A DNA stretch of 64,000 nt from Saccharopolyspora kobensis (GCF_900108315.1 NZ_FNVB01000010.1:248001-312000), one strand, 5' to 3'; shown: positions 50,474 to 60,137, counted from the stretch's first letter. A program made the numbers and translations. The notes: generated from the sequence alone by a model not told the origin.

Positions 50474-51808
50474 TCACCGGAACGAGGCAACGATTTCGGC
50501 CAAACGCTCAGCAGCGGCCTGCGCGCTCTGCTCCGTTTGGGCCTCCACCATCACCCGCACCAGCTGCTCGGTGCCGGACTGGCGCAGCAGGACGCGGCCG
50601 GACTCGCCCAGCTCGGCCTCGGTCCGGGCCACCGCCGCGACCACCTCGGGCGCCGCCACCGCCGCGGCCTTGTCCGCGACGCGGACGTTGATCAGCACCT
50701 GCGGCAGCCGCCGCATCACCTTGGCCAGCGACGACAGCGGAGTGCCGGTCGCCGCCACCCGGCCCATCAGGCGCAGCGCGGTGAGCAGGCCGTCGCCGGT
50801 GGTGGCGTGCGCGGGCAGCACCAGGTGGCCCGACTGCTCGCCGCCGAGCGCGAAGCCGCCGGAGCGCAGCTCCTCCAGGACGTACCGGTCGCCGACCGCC
50901 GTGGTGCGCAGGGACACGCCGTGCTCGCGCATCGCCAGGTGCAGGCCGAGGTTGCTCATGACCGTCGCGACCAGCGTGTTCTCGGTGAGCTCGCCGGCCT
51001 CGTGCATGGCCACCGCGAGGACGGCCATGATCTGGTCGCCGTCCACCACCGCGCCCGCGGCGTCCACCGCCAGGCAGCGGTCGGCGTCACCGTCGTGCGC
51101 CACGCCCAGGTCCGCGCCGTGCTCGACCACCGCGGCCTGCAGCACGTCGAGGTGGGTCGAGCCGACGCCGTCGTTGATGTTGAGGCCGTCCGGCTCGGCG
51201 TTGATCGCCACCACGTCCGCGCCCGCGCGGCGGTAGGCCTCCGGCGCCGCCGTCGAGGCCGCGCCGTTCGCGCAGTCCACCACGACCTTCAGCCCGTTCA
51301 GCGGCTGCGGGGCCGCTTCGAGCAGGTGGTCGACGTAGCGATGCACAGCGTCGGGAACGTCCCGGACCCGGCCCACGTGCACGCCGGTCGGGCGCTCGAC
51401 CTGCTCGGCGAGGCGGGCCTCGATCTCGTCCTCCACCACGTCCGGCAGCTTCTGCCCGCCGGCCGCGAAGAGCTTGATCCCGTTGTCGGGCATCGGGTTG
51501 TGCGAGGCGGAGATCATCACGCCGAGGTCCGCGCCGAGCTCGGCCACCAGGTGCGCCACCGCCGGGGTGGGCAGCACGCCGACCCGCAGCACGTCGGCAC
51601 CGGCCGAGGTCAGGCCCGCGGTGACGGCCGCCTCCAGCATCTCGCCGCTGGCCCGCGGGTCGCGGCCGACCAGCGCCACGCGGCGTTTCGAATCGTCCCG
51701 GTCGTAGAGCACCCGGGCCGCCGCAGCGGCCACCGACATCGCCAGTTCCGGGGTCAGGTCGGCGTTGGCCAGTCCACGCACCCCGTCGGTGCCGAACAAC
51801 CGAGACAT
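50474..51808 (-). CDS. glmM: Phosphoglucosamine mutase
   Basis: 444 residues. Converts glucosamine-6-phosphate to glucosamine-1-phosphate. Phosphoserine S102 in MISASHNPMPDNG (same position as E. coli), metal loop AHDGDADRC, sugar-binding GGEQSGH and RQSGTEQLVRVM. ATG at 51808 gives the canonical MSRLFGTDGVRG; the frame is open 8 codons further. It is downstream of rpsI on the same strand, as in mycobacteria. Confidence 0.97.
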   Translation of the reverse strand: MSRLFGTDGVRGLANADLTPELAMSVAAAAARVLYDRDDSKRRVALVGRDPRASGEMLEAAVTAGLTSAGADVLRVGVLPTPAVAHLVAELGADLGVMISASHNPMPDNGIKLFAAGGQKLPDVVEDEIEARLAEQVERPTGVHVGRVRDVPDAVHRYVDHLLEAAPQPLNGLKVVVDCANGAASTAAPEAYRRAGADVVAINAEPDGLNINDGVGSTHLDVLQAAVVEHGADLGVAHDGDADRCLAVDAAGAVVDGDQIMAVLAVAMHEAGELTENTLVATVMSNLGLHLAMREHGVSLRTTAVGDRYVLEELRSGGFALGGEQSGHLVLPAHATTGDGLLTALRLMGRVAATGTPLSSLAKVMRRLPQVLINVRVADKAAAVAAPEVVAAVARTEAELGESGRVLLRQSGTEQLVRVMVEAQTEQSAQAAAERLAEIVASFR

Positions 51809-51993
51809 CAGCAGCAAGTCCTCCTCGTACATCGGCGTGGCCCTGAGCCCAAGCCGGGGACCGTCATCACGTTCAGGTGAGCAGGTTCACGAGAACCGAA
51901 CTCTCCACGAGAGTCAGCGCAGTTTCCTCGAACATCTTCATCTTGGTGGCAACCGCCGCCGCGACGCCGAACGGGCCGCACCGCGGAAGGTGT

Positions 51994-52170
51994 CGCATGC
52001 GCCGCAGGCGCATAACCCACCCCCGCAACTCGCACCGCCGCGGGTTCTCAGACGTCGCCTGGCGAGGACAGCCCGTTCGCCGTGTATCGGACATACATAA
52101 GAACGGGATCCCGCAGTCCAGGCGGCGTCTGAGGTTCCGCCACCCGCACCGCCACGCAAGACGAGCCTGG
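51994..52170. repeat. Dispersed intergenic repeat, family R copy 3
   Basis: Hairpin ATGCGCCGCAGGCGCAT, then CACCGCCGCGGGTTCTCAG (52033-52051), CCTGGCGAGGACAGCCCGTT, CGGGATCCCGCAGTC, and GAGGTTCCGCCACCCGCACC, then CGCAAGACGAGCCTGG. It fills most of the gap between glmM and rpsI. No gene here. Confidence 0.75.
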
Positions 52171-52193
52171 CATCACACACCCCCTGAAACGAC

Positions 52194-52236
52194 TGCGGGA
52201 GCAGCCTCGTCCAGTGTGGACTCGACTGCTCCCGCA
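52194..52236. terminator. rpsI terminator
   Basis: Outer stem TGCGGGAGCAG / CTGCTCCCGCA (52194-52204, 52226-52236) and inner GTCCA/TGGAC; 18 bases past the rpsI stop. Confidence 0.7.
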
Positions 52237-52254
52237 AATCGTGTGAGGTTCGCG

Positions 52255-52763
<509 letters not shown>

Positions 52764-52767
<4 letters not shown>

Positions 52768-53210
52768 TTCTGGACCTTCGCCTTAATCTCGAACGGCTGC
52801 GGGTTCTGGGCCTGGTGCGGGTGCTCCGAGCCGGCGTAGACCTTGAGCTTCTTGCCCATGGCGCGGCCGAGCTTGTTCTTCGGGAGCATGCCCTTGATCG
52901 CCTTTTCCAACAGCCGCTCGGGGTGCTTCTCCAGCACCTCACCGAAGGACTGCTTGCGCAGACCACCGGGGTAGCCGCTGTGCCGGTAGTGGAACGCCTG
53001 GTCCCGCTTGTTCCCGGTGAGGGCAACCTTCTCCGCATTGATGACGACGACGAAGTCGCCGGTGTCCACGTGCGGTGCGTAGGTCGGCTTGTGCTTGCCG
53101 CGCAGCAGCGTCGCGGCCTGAGTTGCCAACCGGCCGAGCACAACATCCTCGGCGTCGATCACGTGCCAGGCGCGGGTCACCTCGCCGGGCTTCGGGCTGT
53201 ACGTGCGCAC
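52764..53210 (-). CDS. rplM: 50S ribosomal protein L13
   Basis: 148 residues, normal length. Start RTYSPKPGEVTRAWHVIDAE, core LRGKHKPTYAPHVDTGDFVV and the C-terminal GSEHPHQAQNPQPF are typical. Forms an operon with rpsI. Likely driven by the promoter at 53386-53415 with a leader of about 170 bases. Confidence 0.98.
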
Positions 53211-53385
53211 GGGTCTACCTCGTCGTCGTTCGCGTCGGAATCGTCAGTGCGGAGCCCGTCTCGATCACGTCGGTCGGTCCCTTGTCGGGGAACCGGCACG
53301 TCCGTCAGCACCGGCGCCGGGACCGTGATCCGCGGATCCGATCCTCTTGCGCGAGCTGCAGCCGCGCACCGCACAACAAAGAATG
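53211..53385. other. rplM leader region
   Basis: About 175 bases between the predicted transcription start and rplM, with several short G+C-rich inverted repeats. I see no recognisable riboswitch or L13 autoregulatory structure, but a leader of this size before a ribosomal operon often has a control function. Confidence 0.35.
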
Positions 53386-53415
53386 AGGGTACTTGGTGGC
53401 TTCTGGCCCGGTCAA
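53386..53415 (-). promoter_or_regulatory. rplM-rpsI promoter
   Basis: Minus strand TTGACC (53410-53415), 18 bp spacer, TACCCT (53386-53391), a good sigma-70-type match upstream of rplM. Confidence 0.6.
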
Positions 53416-53518
53416 AACGGGTCCTCGGTAGCGGGGGACGAGGATGCTGACCTGGCAGATCGCCGACTACAGGATAGCAATGCCCGTCAGCCCGCCGCAG
53501 CAGGCCCCGGACACAGCA

Positions 53519-53547
53519 CGCGGCCCCGGCGAATGGCCGGGGCCGCG
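53519..53547. terminator. Terminator of the WXG100 pair
   Basis: Perfect 12-bp stem CGCGGCCCCGGC / GCCGGGGCCGCG with a GAATG loop, 21 bases after the stop of the 96-residue WXG100 gene. Confidence 0.85.
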
Positions 53548-53567
53548 GAAACGCTCAACGCGTGAAC

Positions 53568-53858
53568 TCAGCCACCGAAGCGGCCGGCGTTCTTCTTCTC
53601 ACCGGCCTGGAAGGCCTCGTTGGCGGCGCCAACGGCCATGCCCATCTTGGCGGCGGTCTCCTGCATCTTGGCCGCCTCGGCGTCCCACTCGCGCTGCGCG
53701 GTGTGGTAGGACTCCTGAGCCTCGCCCTCCCAGGTGGCGATCAGCTTCTGGATCTTGCCCTCCAGGTCGTCCAGCTCGCCCTGGATCTTCTGCGCGGCGG
53801 CCTGCAGGTCGTCGGAAGCCTGCTGCAGCTCCGCGAAGTTGACGTTGATCTCGCTCAT
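53568..53858 (-). CDS. WXG100 protein (EsxT/EsxA-like)
   Basis: 96 residues. Two helices joined by the W43-E44-G45 turn (LIATWEGEAQ), the diagnostic WXG100 hairpin; no signal peptide. Small ESX substrates are secreted as heterodimers by type VII systems. Partner is the next gene upstream. ATG start with GAGGGGATAACGCA, about 8 bases. Location after rplM matches the ESX-4 genes of mycobacteria. Confidence 0.95.
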   Translation of the reverse strand: MSEINVNFAELQQASDDLQAAAQKIQGELDDLEGKIQKLIATWEGEAQESYHTAQREWDAEAAKMQETAAKMGMAVGAANEAFQAGEKKNAGRFGG

Positions 53859-53913
53859 TGCGTTATCCCCTCAAGAACCTCTGAAGAAAGTGGAGTGTGC
53901 GACTGTCGGCAAA

Positions 53914-54225
53914 TCAGCCGTCGAGCAGGCTGGCGATCTTGGAGATCTCCTGGGCCTGGTCTTCCTGGGTGGCCGCGTAGTCCTGACCCGAGGACTGCAC
54001 GTTCTGGCCCAGCTCGTCCAGCTTCTGGATGATCTTCTTGCCGCTGGCCTCGTACTGCTCCATCAGCTTGCGGAAGACGTCCGCGGCCGCGCCCTTCCAG
54101 TTCGCGACCGGGCCCTCGAGCTGGCCCTGCAGCTGCTGGAGCGCCTGCTCGACAGCGTTGCGAGCCTCGTCGATGTCAACGGACGCCTGCTGGATCGCCT
54201 CGACGTCTGCACCAATTCCAGCCAT
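53914..54225 (-). CDS. WXG100 protein (EsxU/EsxB-like), partner
   Basis: 103 residues. WXG motif W43-K44-G45 (PVANWKGAAADVF), predicted helical hairpin; C-terminus AATQEDQAQEISKIASLLDG lacks an obvious YxxxD signal. The gene starts the pair and is spaced 55 bases before its partner, consistent with co-transcription and heterodimer formation. Confidence 0.95.
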   Translation of the reverse strand: MAGIGADVEAIQQASVDIDEARNAVEQALQQLQGQLEGPVANWKGAAADVFRKLMEQYEASGKKIIQKLDELGQNVQSSGQDYAATQEDQAQEISKIASLLDG

Positions 54226-54363
54226 CTCTGGATGACCCCCTTCAAACTCGACAGCAAGTTCGGATGAACCTACGACGCAGACATTGCCACGATCGGTTCC
54301 ACGTTGTCCTGGATTTCTGCCGAACCCGTTGCTGATGTAAACGCTGCACGCGGAACCCGCAGG

Positions 54364-54723
54364 TCATCGCATGATTTGCGCTTGTGAAAAGTCCAGATCG
54401 CTACCGTCGGACGGCGTTTGCTCTTGCGATTTCCCGGCCTTCGGCGCCTTCTCGTCGGCAACACCGGTGTCCTCGGTGGAACCGGCGGCCGGAATCGGTC
54501 CGGTCAGCTCCGGGACTTCCAGCCCCATGCGGTTGCGGTGCGCCAATGCCTCCGCGCGCTGCTCGCCGTCGCCGGTCCGCCCGGCGCGCTCGGCGAGTTC
54601 TTCGGTGTTCCGACGGAAATCGGCGGTGCGGCGCTGCGCATCGGCGCGGGCGCGCTGCCCGCGACCCACCGCGGCGGCGAGCTCGGTTCGGAATTTGCGA
54701 ACGGATTCTGCTGCTGCGTCCAT
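54364..54723 (-). CDS. Hypothetical charged protein in the ESX locus
   Basis: 119 residues. Predicted long helix (about 1-60, AAAESVRKFRTELAAAVGRG) then a low-complexity Pro/Ser/Asp-rich tail. No signal peptide or membrane span. ATG start. Position between the WXG100 pair and the Hsp70-like gene suggests an ESX accessory, possibly YbaB-like nucleoid or a chaperone, but I recognise no family. Confidence 0.6.
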   Translation of the reverse strand: MDAAAESVRKFRTELAAAVGRGQRARADAQRRTADFRRNTEELAERAGRTGDGEQRAEALAHRNRMGLEVPELTGPIPAAGSTEDTGVADEKAPKAGKSQEQTPSDGSDLDFSQAQIMR

Positions 54724-54829
54724 GTCAATGCGCCTTCCCCGCCCGGCTTTGCGCGAGCGAATTCTTTTTGCGCGCCGGGGACGGGCTGGAAAGCGAGCGG
54801 CGAATTTCCGCCGCGATTTCAGCTTCTGT

Positions 54830-56614
54830 TCAGCCGACCGCCAGCGTTCGGACGACCTGCTCGCACGCGCGGCGCACGTCGTCCCGGCCCGCCGGGCTGT
54901 ACTTGCAGCCGACGCTCATCTTGTACTGCCCGCGGTAGAGCGTGAACCACTCGACGGTCGTCTCCGGCAGGTTTTCCTGGTAGTACACCACTTCCTGGCC
55001 GCCGAAACTGGCGGTTGCGGTGAATTTGGCGAACGGCTTGCCCTGCGCGACGGACTGCTCGTACTCGGTGCGCAGCATCTGCACCGCGCGGGCGCGGTCG
55101 GTGTCGGTGTCGAAGCCGAGGCGGCCCTCCTCGACCGCGATCATCGAGCCCTGCGGGCCGTCGGTGGGCTGCAGCAGCGTCTGGAACTTCGCCTCGTCGC
55201 CGCCCGCCTGCTCCCAGTGCCCCGGATAGGTGAACGCGTAGTCGTAAGCGGCCACCTTCTGCGCGGCCACCGCGTCCGTCCCGTTGCTGGTGAGCAGCAG
55301 GGTGACGACCACGCCGACGGCGAGCACCGCCGCGGCGCCGGCGCCGATCAGCCACGGCAGCTTGCTCTTGGCGGAGCGCGGCTTGGCCACCGGCAGCGTG
55401 GTGTCGCTGCCGCCGATCACCACGGTGCGGGCGCGGCTGAGCGAGTCGCTCGTGGTGACGACGCCGGGGGCCGCGGGGTGCATCGGCATCGAGCGGACCG
55501 TCGTCGTCCCGGCCCAGGCACCGGCGGGCGCCAGGCCTCCGGTGCGCTCCGGGTCGAGCCGCACCGCGCGCAGCGCACCGCGCGCGACGACGGTCTCCGG
55601 CTGGTCCAATGTGGTCGGAACGACGCCGGTGCGCTCGTGGATCAGCCTCGACACCAACGGGATCCGGCTCGATCCGCCGACGAGGAACACCCCGGCCAGC
55701 TGCTGGCGCTGCACCTGGCCCTCGCGAAGCGTGGTGAGCACCAGGTCGGCGGCCTTGCCCAGCGGGGCGGCGATCAGGGATTCGAGGTCGACGCGGGTGA
55801 CGTGCGCGTCGGAGAACGGCGGCGGCATCGGCACGTCGGTGTAGGTGTGCCGGGACAGCGTCTCCTTCGCGCCGCGCACGTCCTGGCGGACCACGCGGCG
55901 GCGCCGCCGGTCGGCCATCTCGCGGCCTTCGACGAGCTTGGCCCAGGCCTCCGGGTCGGTGCCGGAGACGAGGTGGCCGATGTGCTCCAGCAGCGCCTGG
56001 TCGATGTCCGCGCCGCCGAAGTTGGGATCGCCGCGGGTGGCCAGCACCTGGAAGGACGCGCCCTGCTTGCGCACCACGCTGGCGTCCACGGTGCCGCCGC
56101 CGAGGTCGAGCACGGCGAGCGCGCCGCCGTCGGGGAGGCCGTGGCCGGCGGAGTGGAAGACCGCGGCGGCCACCGGCTCCGGCACGAGCACGATCTCCTT
56201 GCCGAGACCGGTTGCGGCCTGCCGCAATTCGGCGGTGCGCACCGAGCCCCAGTCCGCGGGGTGGGTCAGGACCAGCAGGTCGACGACGGCGCCACCGGCG
56301 AAGCGGCGGGCTTCGTTCACCGCGCGCTGCAGCACCGAGCGGATCACGTCGCCGACCTTGAGCACGGTGCTGCCCAGCAGCAGCTCGCCCTCGTCGATGC
56401 GGCGCTTCGGGTGCGGTTCGAAGCGGGCCGGGTCGACCGCCGCCTGGCGCTCGGCCTCGTGACCGACGAACAGCGTGCCGTCGGCCGCGGCGAACACCGC
56501 GGACGGGACCAGCGGTTGACCGTCGATGACCACGACCTGTGGTTCAGCGCCGCCGACCGAGACCACCGTGCATGTGCTCGACGTGCCGAAGTCGATCGAG
56601 ACGTGCAGGGACAC
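54830..56614 (-). CDS. Hsp70-like ATPase fused to a type VII secretion-associated domain
   Basis: 594 residues. N-terminal actin/Hsp70 ATPase (about 1-350: VSIDFGTSSTCTVVSVGG, LDLGGGTVDASVV, FLVGGSSRIPLVSRLI) without the usual Hsp70 substrate-binding domain. One membrane span near 415-440 (WLIGAGAAAVLAVGVVVTLL) and an extracytoplasmic domain (about 450-594) resembling TIGR03931, the C-terminal domain of Rv3446c from the ESX-4 locus. GTG at 56614 has GAAGGAG 6 bases upstream. Probably a membrane-bound ESX-4 accessory coupling cytosolic ATPase activity to the envelope; inferred. Confidence 0.85.
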   Translation of the reverse strand: MSLHVSIDFGTSSTCTVVSVGGAEPQVVVIDGQPLVPSAVFAAADGTLFVGHEAERQAAVDPARFEPHPKRRIDEGELLLGSTVLKVGDVIRSVLQRAVNEARRFAGGAVVDLLVLTHPADWGSVRTAELRQAATGLGKEIVLVPEPVAAAVFHSAGHGLPDGGALAVLDLGGGTVDASVVRKQGASFQVLATRGDPNFGGADIDQALLEHIGHLVSGTDPEAWAKLVEGREMADRRRRRVVRQDVRGAKETLSRHTYTDVPMPPPFSDAHVTRVDLESLIAAPLGKAADLVLTTLREGQVQRQQLAGVFLVGGSSRIPLVSRLIHERTGVVPTTLDQPETVVARGALRAVRLDPERTGGLAPAGAWAGTTTVRSMPMHPAAPGVVTTSDSLSRARTVVIGGSDTTLPVAKPRSAKSKLPWLIGAGAAAVLAVGVVVTLLLTSNGTDAVAAQKVAAYDYAFTYPGHWEQAGGDEAKFQTLLQPTDGPQGSMIAVEEGRLGFDTDTDRARAVQMLRTEYEQSVAQGKPFAKFTATASFGGQEVVYYQENLPETTVEWFTLYRGQYKMSVGCKYSPAGRDDVRRACEQVVRTLAVG

Positions 56615-56811
56615 CCAGAACTCCTTCACCGTCGCCGGAGCGCCGCCCCGCCGACGTCGTCGTCCGACCGCCGATCGCTCGGCGCGCCGACTCCCCCAGA
56701 TCACCCTAGAGGTTAAGGGTGCGGACGCACCAACAGTGCGCCACCGGATGCGGCGCGGCCGAGCACGGTTTCGCCCGAAACTTACCGGACAATACGGACG
56801 AGGTGCAGGTG

Positions 56812-57633
56812 TCAGGCCGCGGTGCGGACCTCCGCGACGCGGTTCTCCAGCGCCTTGCCCAGATCCGGCGGCGCGAGCGGGGCCAGCACCAGCTCGGGCC
56901 CGACGCCGGGCCGCTGCTGCTGGGTCATGCCGTAGCGGCCGTCGGGCTCGCGCGCGTCGAACCACTTGAGCACCTGCGAGCGGCGCATGCGGCCGTTGCG
57001 GTCCCGCATGTTCACGGTGAACTGCCCGTCCCGGAGGTGCTGTTCCGCGAGGAGCGAGCGCAGCGCGTCGGCGGCCGACGGATTCCGCCTGGTCGGTGCC
57101 GCCGACTGCATCATGTCGACCTCGTCGAAGCTCTCCTCCGGCGCGGCTTTCTCCTGCGCGAGCTCGGCGCACGGGACCGCCAGGCGCGGGCGCTTCCCGG
57201 GCGGAGCCGGCGGCATGCCCTGGAGCGCCGCCGCGACCAGCGAAGTGCGCGGGTGCACGGAGATGCGCAGGTCACCGCCGTAGCTCGCGGACTCGCCGGA
57301 GTCCTGGACGAGCAGCAGCGCGCCGTCCTCGGCGGCCACCGACATCAGCCGGACGGGCGAATCGGTGGTCTCGTCGGGCAGCCAGAGCCCTTCGATCCAC
57401 AGCCCCGGCTTGGCCAGCTGCGCCAGCACCTGCCCGAAACGCGGCGCGAGGCCCGTTCCGGCGAGCAGCCCCGCCGCCTGCATCTCGGGCAGCGCGCGCT
57501 GGCGCAGCACGGCGCGCTCTTCCAGCGTCGCGCCGTGCGAGCGCACCGCGATCGGGAACGGGTACTCGTCGAAACGCCCGATCTCCCAGCAGAAGTCGAA
57601 CCACAGCGGTGGCAGCAGCCAACGCTCGGACAC
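56812..57633 (-). CDS. EspG-family ESX chaperone
   Basis: 273 residues, cytosolic. EspG proteins bind PPE substrates and guide them to the ESX translocon. Recognised from WLLPPLWFDFCWEIGRFDEY near the start, GRMRRSQVLKWFDAREPDGR and the overall length. It ends 13 bases before the next gene start on the chromosome, i.e. it follows the PPE-like gene closely, typical of a chaperone-substrate pair. ATG start. Confidence 0.85.
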   Translation of the reverse strand: MSERWLLPPLWFDFCWEIGRFDEYPFPIAVRSHGATLEERAVLRQRALPEMQAAGLLAGTGLAPRFGQVLAQLAKPGLWIEGLWLPDETTDSPVRLMSVAAEDGALLLVQDSGESASYGGDLRISVHPRTSLVAAALQGMPPAPPGKRPRLAVPCAELAQEKAAPEESFDEVDMMQSAAPTRRNPSAADALRSLLAEQHLRDGQFTVNMRDRNGRMRRSQVLKWFDAREPDGRYGMTQQQRPGVGPELVLAPLAPPDLGKALENRVAEVRTAA

Positions 57634-57645
57634 GCTTTACCCCCG

Positions 57646-59028
57646 TCAGTTGCCCCAGTCGCCGAAGACCGGCGGAGCGGTCCTGGGCATGTCGTCCAGC
57701 CAGATGTCGTCCTGCTCCTCGAGCCAGCTCGGCCGGTCGTGCTCCTGGTCCTCGCTGCCCTGCCCGCGCTGACCGGCACCGGCGCCCATCCCGCCACCGG
57801 CACCACCGCGAGCACCGGCGCCACCGGCGGCGGCACCACCGACACCGCCCGCACCGGCTCCGGTACCGAGCCCGCCCATGCCCGCGCGGCCGCCGGCGCC
57901 CATGCCGGGGCCACCGGCACCGGCACGACCACCGGCGCCCATGCCACCGGCACCGCCGGGACCGCGACCGCCCGCACCGAGGCCGCCAGGCCCGCGACCA
58001 CCCGGCCCGCCGGGACCGCCGCCGGGCGGCATCGCGCCGAGGAAACCACCGCCGCCACCACCGGGCGGAGTGCTACCGGGCGGCGGAGCGCCCAGGCCCG
58101 GCCCGGGGAGGTTCGGCTGCCCGGCCCACTGCGAACTGCTCTGCGCCGGAGGCGTGTAGCCGCCGCCCGGCAGGCCACCGCCGCCGGGAATGCTGCCGCC
58201 ACCCGGCACGCCGCCACCGCCGGGAACGCTCCCGGAGGGCTGCCCGGAAATCCCGGAGGGCGTGGAGGAAATCGCCTGCTGGTTGCTCCGCCCCTGGTCC
58301 GGTGGCGGAGGAGGGTTCAGCGGATCGACCGGTGGAGGGAACGTCGGAGTGCTGGAGTCGACGGACTCGTAGCCGGAGGCGTAGACGTTCTGCACGAGCT
58401 GCCGAGCCTGCTGCGTGGCCTCCCGCTGCTCCATGAGCTGCTGCGCACCATCGATCATGCCGCCGCCGGGCGAGATGACGGTCCGGAACCCGTTCCGCAG
58501 CCCGTCGAACTCCTTCGGAGGCTCCAGCGTCGCCTTCGTCTGCCCAGCAGCATTCCCGGCTTCCTGGATCTTCAGCCCGGTGCCACGAACAGCGTCGCCA
58601 AGCTGCTGTCCCCAGTCCTGCAGCGGTTTCGCAGCGTTCAGGCCCGCCTCAGCAGCCTCACCCTGCAGTCGGTCACCCGCGATTCTGCGTGAGTCTGATT
58701 CAAGATCTGCGAAGACTTCAGCGAACTCCTCGCCAAGCGCGATCCAGGCCTGGCCGGATTCGTTGATCTCCTGCGGCTGGAGCGACTGCCCGAGCTGGTT
58801 GTACAGCCGAGCGTGATCCCAGTCGTTCCAGTTGTCGCGCTGAGCGATCGAAGCCGGGTCAGTGCCCTGAATGTCCAGGCCTGCCTGCTGCTGCGCCAAC
58901 TGCTGTCCGCGCTTCTGGCTGGCAGCAGTAGCAGCCTCCGACATGAGACGACGCTGCTCCTCGGCCCGCGTCTCACCTATCCCCGTGACTCTGGAGAACG
59001 CATCCCCAACCGCCCCGAAGTCAACCAT
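57646..59028 (-). CDS. PPE-like type VII secretion substrate with Gly/Pro-rich C-terminus
   Basis: 460 residues. N-terminal 200 residues are predicted helical, with WNDWDHARLYNQLGQSLQPQ and AEVFADLESDSRR, in the manner of PPE/EspG-binding proteins though a canonical PPE triplet is not present. From about 240 the sequence is low-complexity: GGGG, PGGG and GAGGRGPGG repeats, ending in an acidic DEQDDIWLDDMPRT stretch and GDWGN. Paired with EspG. Likely exported and surface-exposed; the exact role is unknown. Confidence 0.75.
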   Translation of the reverse strand: MVDFGAVGDAFSRVTGIGETRAEEQRRLMSEAATAASQKRGQQLAQQQAGLDIQGTDPASIAQRDNWNDWDHARLYNQLGQSLQPQEINESGQAWIALGEEFAEVFADLESDSRRIAGDRLQGEAAEAGLNAAKPLQDWGQQLGDAVRGTGLKIQEAGNAAGQTKATLEPPKEFDGLRNGFRTVISPGGGMIDGAQQLMEQREATQQARQLVQNVYASGYESVDSSTPTFPPPVDPLNPPPPPDQGRSNQQAISSTPSGISGQPSGSVPGGGGVPGGGSIPGGGGLPGGGYTPPAQSSSQWAGQPNLPGPGLGAPPPGSTPPGGGGGGFLGAMPPGGGPGGPGGRGPGGLGAGGRGPGGAGGMGAGGRAGAGGPGMGAGGRAGMGGLGTGAGAGGVGGAAAGGAGARGGAGGGMGAGAGQRGQGSEDQEHDRPSWLEEQDDIWLDDMPRTAPPVFGDWGN

Positions 59029-59049
59029 GCCATCCCCCTCGGCTAACCC

Positions 59050-59598
59050 CTACTTCGGCAACTTCGGCTCGACGACCTGAGCGATCTCCATCGCCTTGGC
59101 ACAGGCGACGTCATTGCCCTGATTTTTGTCAGACGAGTAGTTGATCTGCACGGAAATCGAGCCGCTACCGGCTAGAACGATCTGCGTGCACATCCCCAGG
59201 CCCGCCGAGCCCTTTGTTGCAGTCTTGATGCCTTCGTGAGAGCCAACCCGGTTCGTCTCGAAAATGCCGAACCTGTCCTTCCGGCCCTCCCAGTAGGCCA
59301 TATCGCTCTCGTCGGACTTATAGACCGTCAGCAAGAAGTCATCCGTCTTGAAGTCACACCCGGTCTCGCCGATGCCCTGATCGACGGGCTCGCCCGGCTT
59401 GGTAACCCCGTACGACTGGAGGTCGCTCTCCGAGAGAGCGGTGCACGGATCAAACCCAGCCAACGACGAACCGCCCGCTGACTGCGACGGGTCCGTTGTC
59501 GGATCCTGAGTGCCTCCAGGACCGCCGCACGCAGCAAGAAGCGCGGCTCCAGCGAGAGTGCTTGCGATGACGAAGAAAGTCCTAGACATAGCCACCAT
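59050..59598 (-). CDS. DUF3558-like lipoprotein
   Basis: 182 residues. Lipoprotein signal with lipobox LLAAC (cysteine near residue 24), then a Ser/Thr linker and a DUF3558-like domain with DPCTALSESDLQSYGV, GETGCDFKTDD and a later cysteine pair (GLGMCTQ, VACAKAM). Related in layout to the two membrane proteins at 43615-45106. ATG at 59598 or 59589. Just downstream of the 132-residue helical gene, ESX-associated. Confidence 0.8.
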   Translation of the reverse strand: MVAMSRTFFVIASTLAGAALLAACGGPGGTQDPTTDPSQSAGGSSLAGFDPCTALSESDLQSYGVTKPGEPVDQGIGETGCDFKTDDFLLTVYKSDESDMAYWEGRKDRFGIFETNRVGSHEGIKTATKGSAGLGMCTQIVLAGSGSISVQINYSSDKNQGNDVACAKAMEIAQVVEPKLPK

Positions 59599-59602
59599 CA
59601 GA

Positions 59603-60001
59603 TCAGACGCTTCGGTTCAGGTTGCGCGAGTGGTCGTCGTCAGTGTTCTGCATGTCGCGAGCCGAGTCCCTGTAGGCCTGGGCCATGTCCCGCAAGATCT
59701 GCTGCGTCCTGTCCAGGATCGCGAGAATGCCAACCTCCGGCGCGTTCACCTTGTCGTCGAACTTCTTCTCCAGCTGACGACCGATGAAGCAGTCTCCAAA
59801 CGCGCCAGTAGCGATCAGTCGGTCCGTCCGCGAGGACAAGGCCTGCACCTTGTCAGCCTTTTCCTCGTAGAACCGGCCCAGTTCCTCGGCAGCGTCCGGC
59901 GTCATCCTGACCTTGCCGCTGTCGACTGCAGCGCGCAGGCCTGCGGCCTGTCCGGCGAGCGCGCTGGCGCCGGCGGCGAAGCCTTCCATCCCCGTTGTCA
60001 C
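59603..60001 (-). CDS. Helical ESX-associated protein (132 aa)
   Basis: 132 residues, predicted all-helical, no signal peptide. The N-terminus (GMEGFAAGASALAGQAAGLR) and a central RFYEEKADKVQALSSRTDRL suggest a WXG/LXG-like helical hairpin, but no WXG motif is seen. GTG start. Its stop lies 4 bases before the lipoprotein start. Function unknown; context suggests a T7SS substrate or chaperone. Confidence 0.6.
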   Translation of the reverse strand: MTTGMEGFAAGASALAGQAAGLRAAVDSGKVRMTPDAAEELGRFYEEKADKVQALSSRTDRLIATGAFGDCFIGRQLEKKFDDKVNAPEVGILAILDRTQQILRDMAQAYRDSARDMQNTDDDHSRNLNRSV

Positions 60002-60137
60002 GGAGTCCCCCTACCCGTTCGTGATCAGTACAGGTCACACGCTGGTGTGATCACGACAGCAGAGAGTACAAGAGCCCGCCTGCGGAGCGGGACAACATTC
60101 GCGAAACTTCTTCCACAGACCGCCCGGACGGCCCTGC

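Noticed and set aside
53211..53385. Known L13 leader riboregulator
   Set aside because: No match to the described L13 leader structure could be seen by eye.
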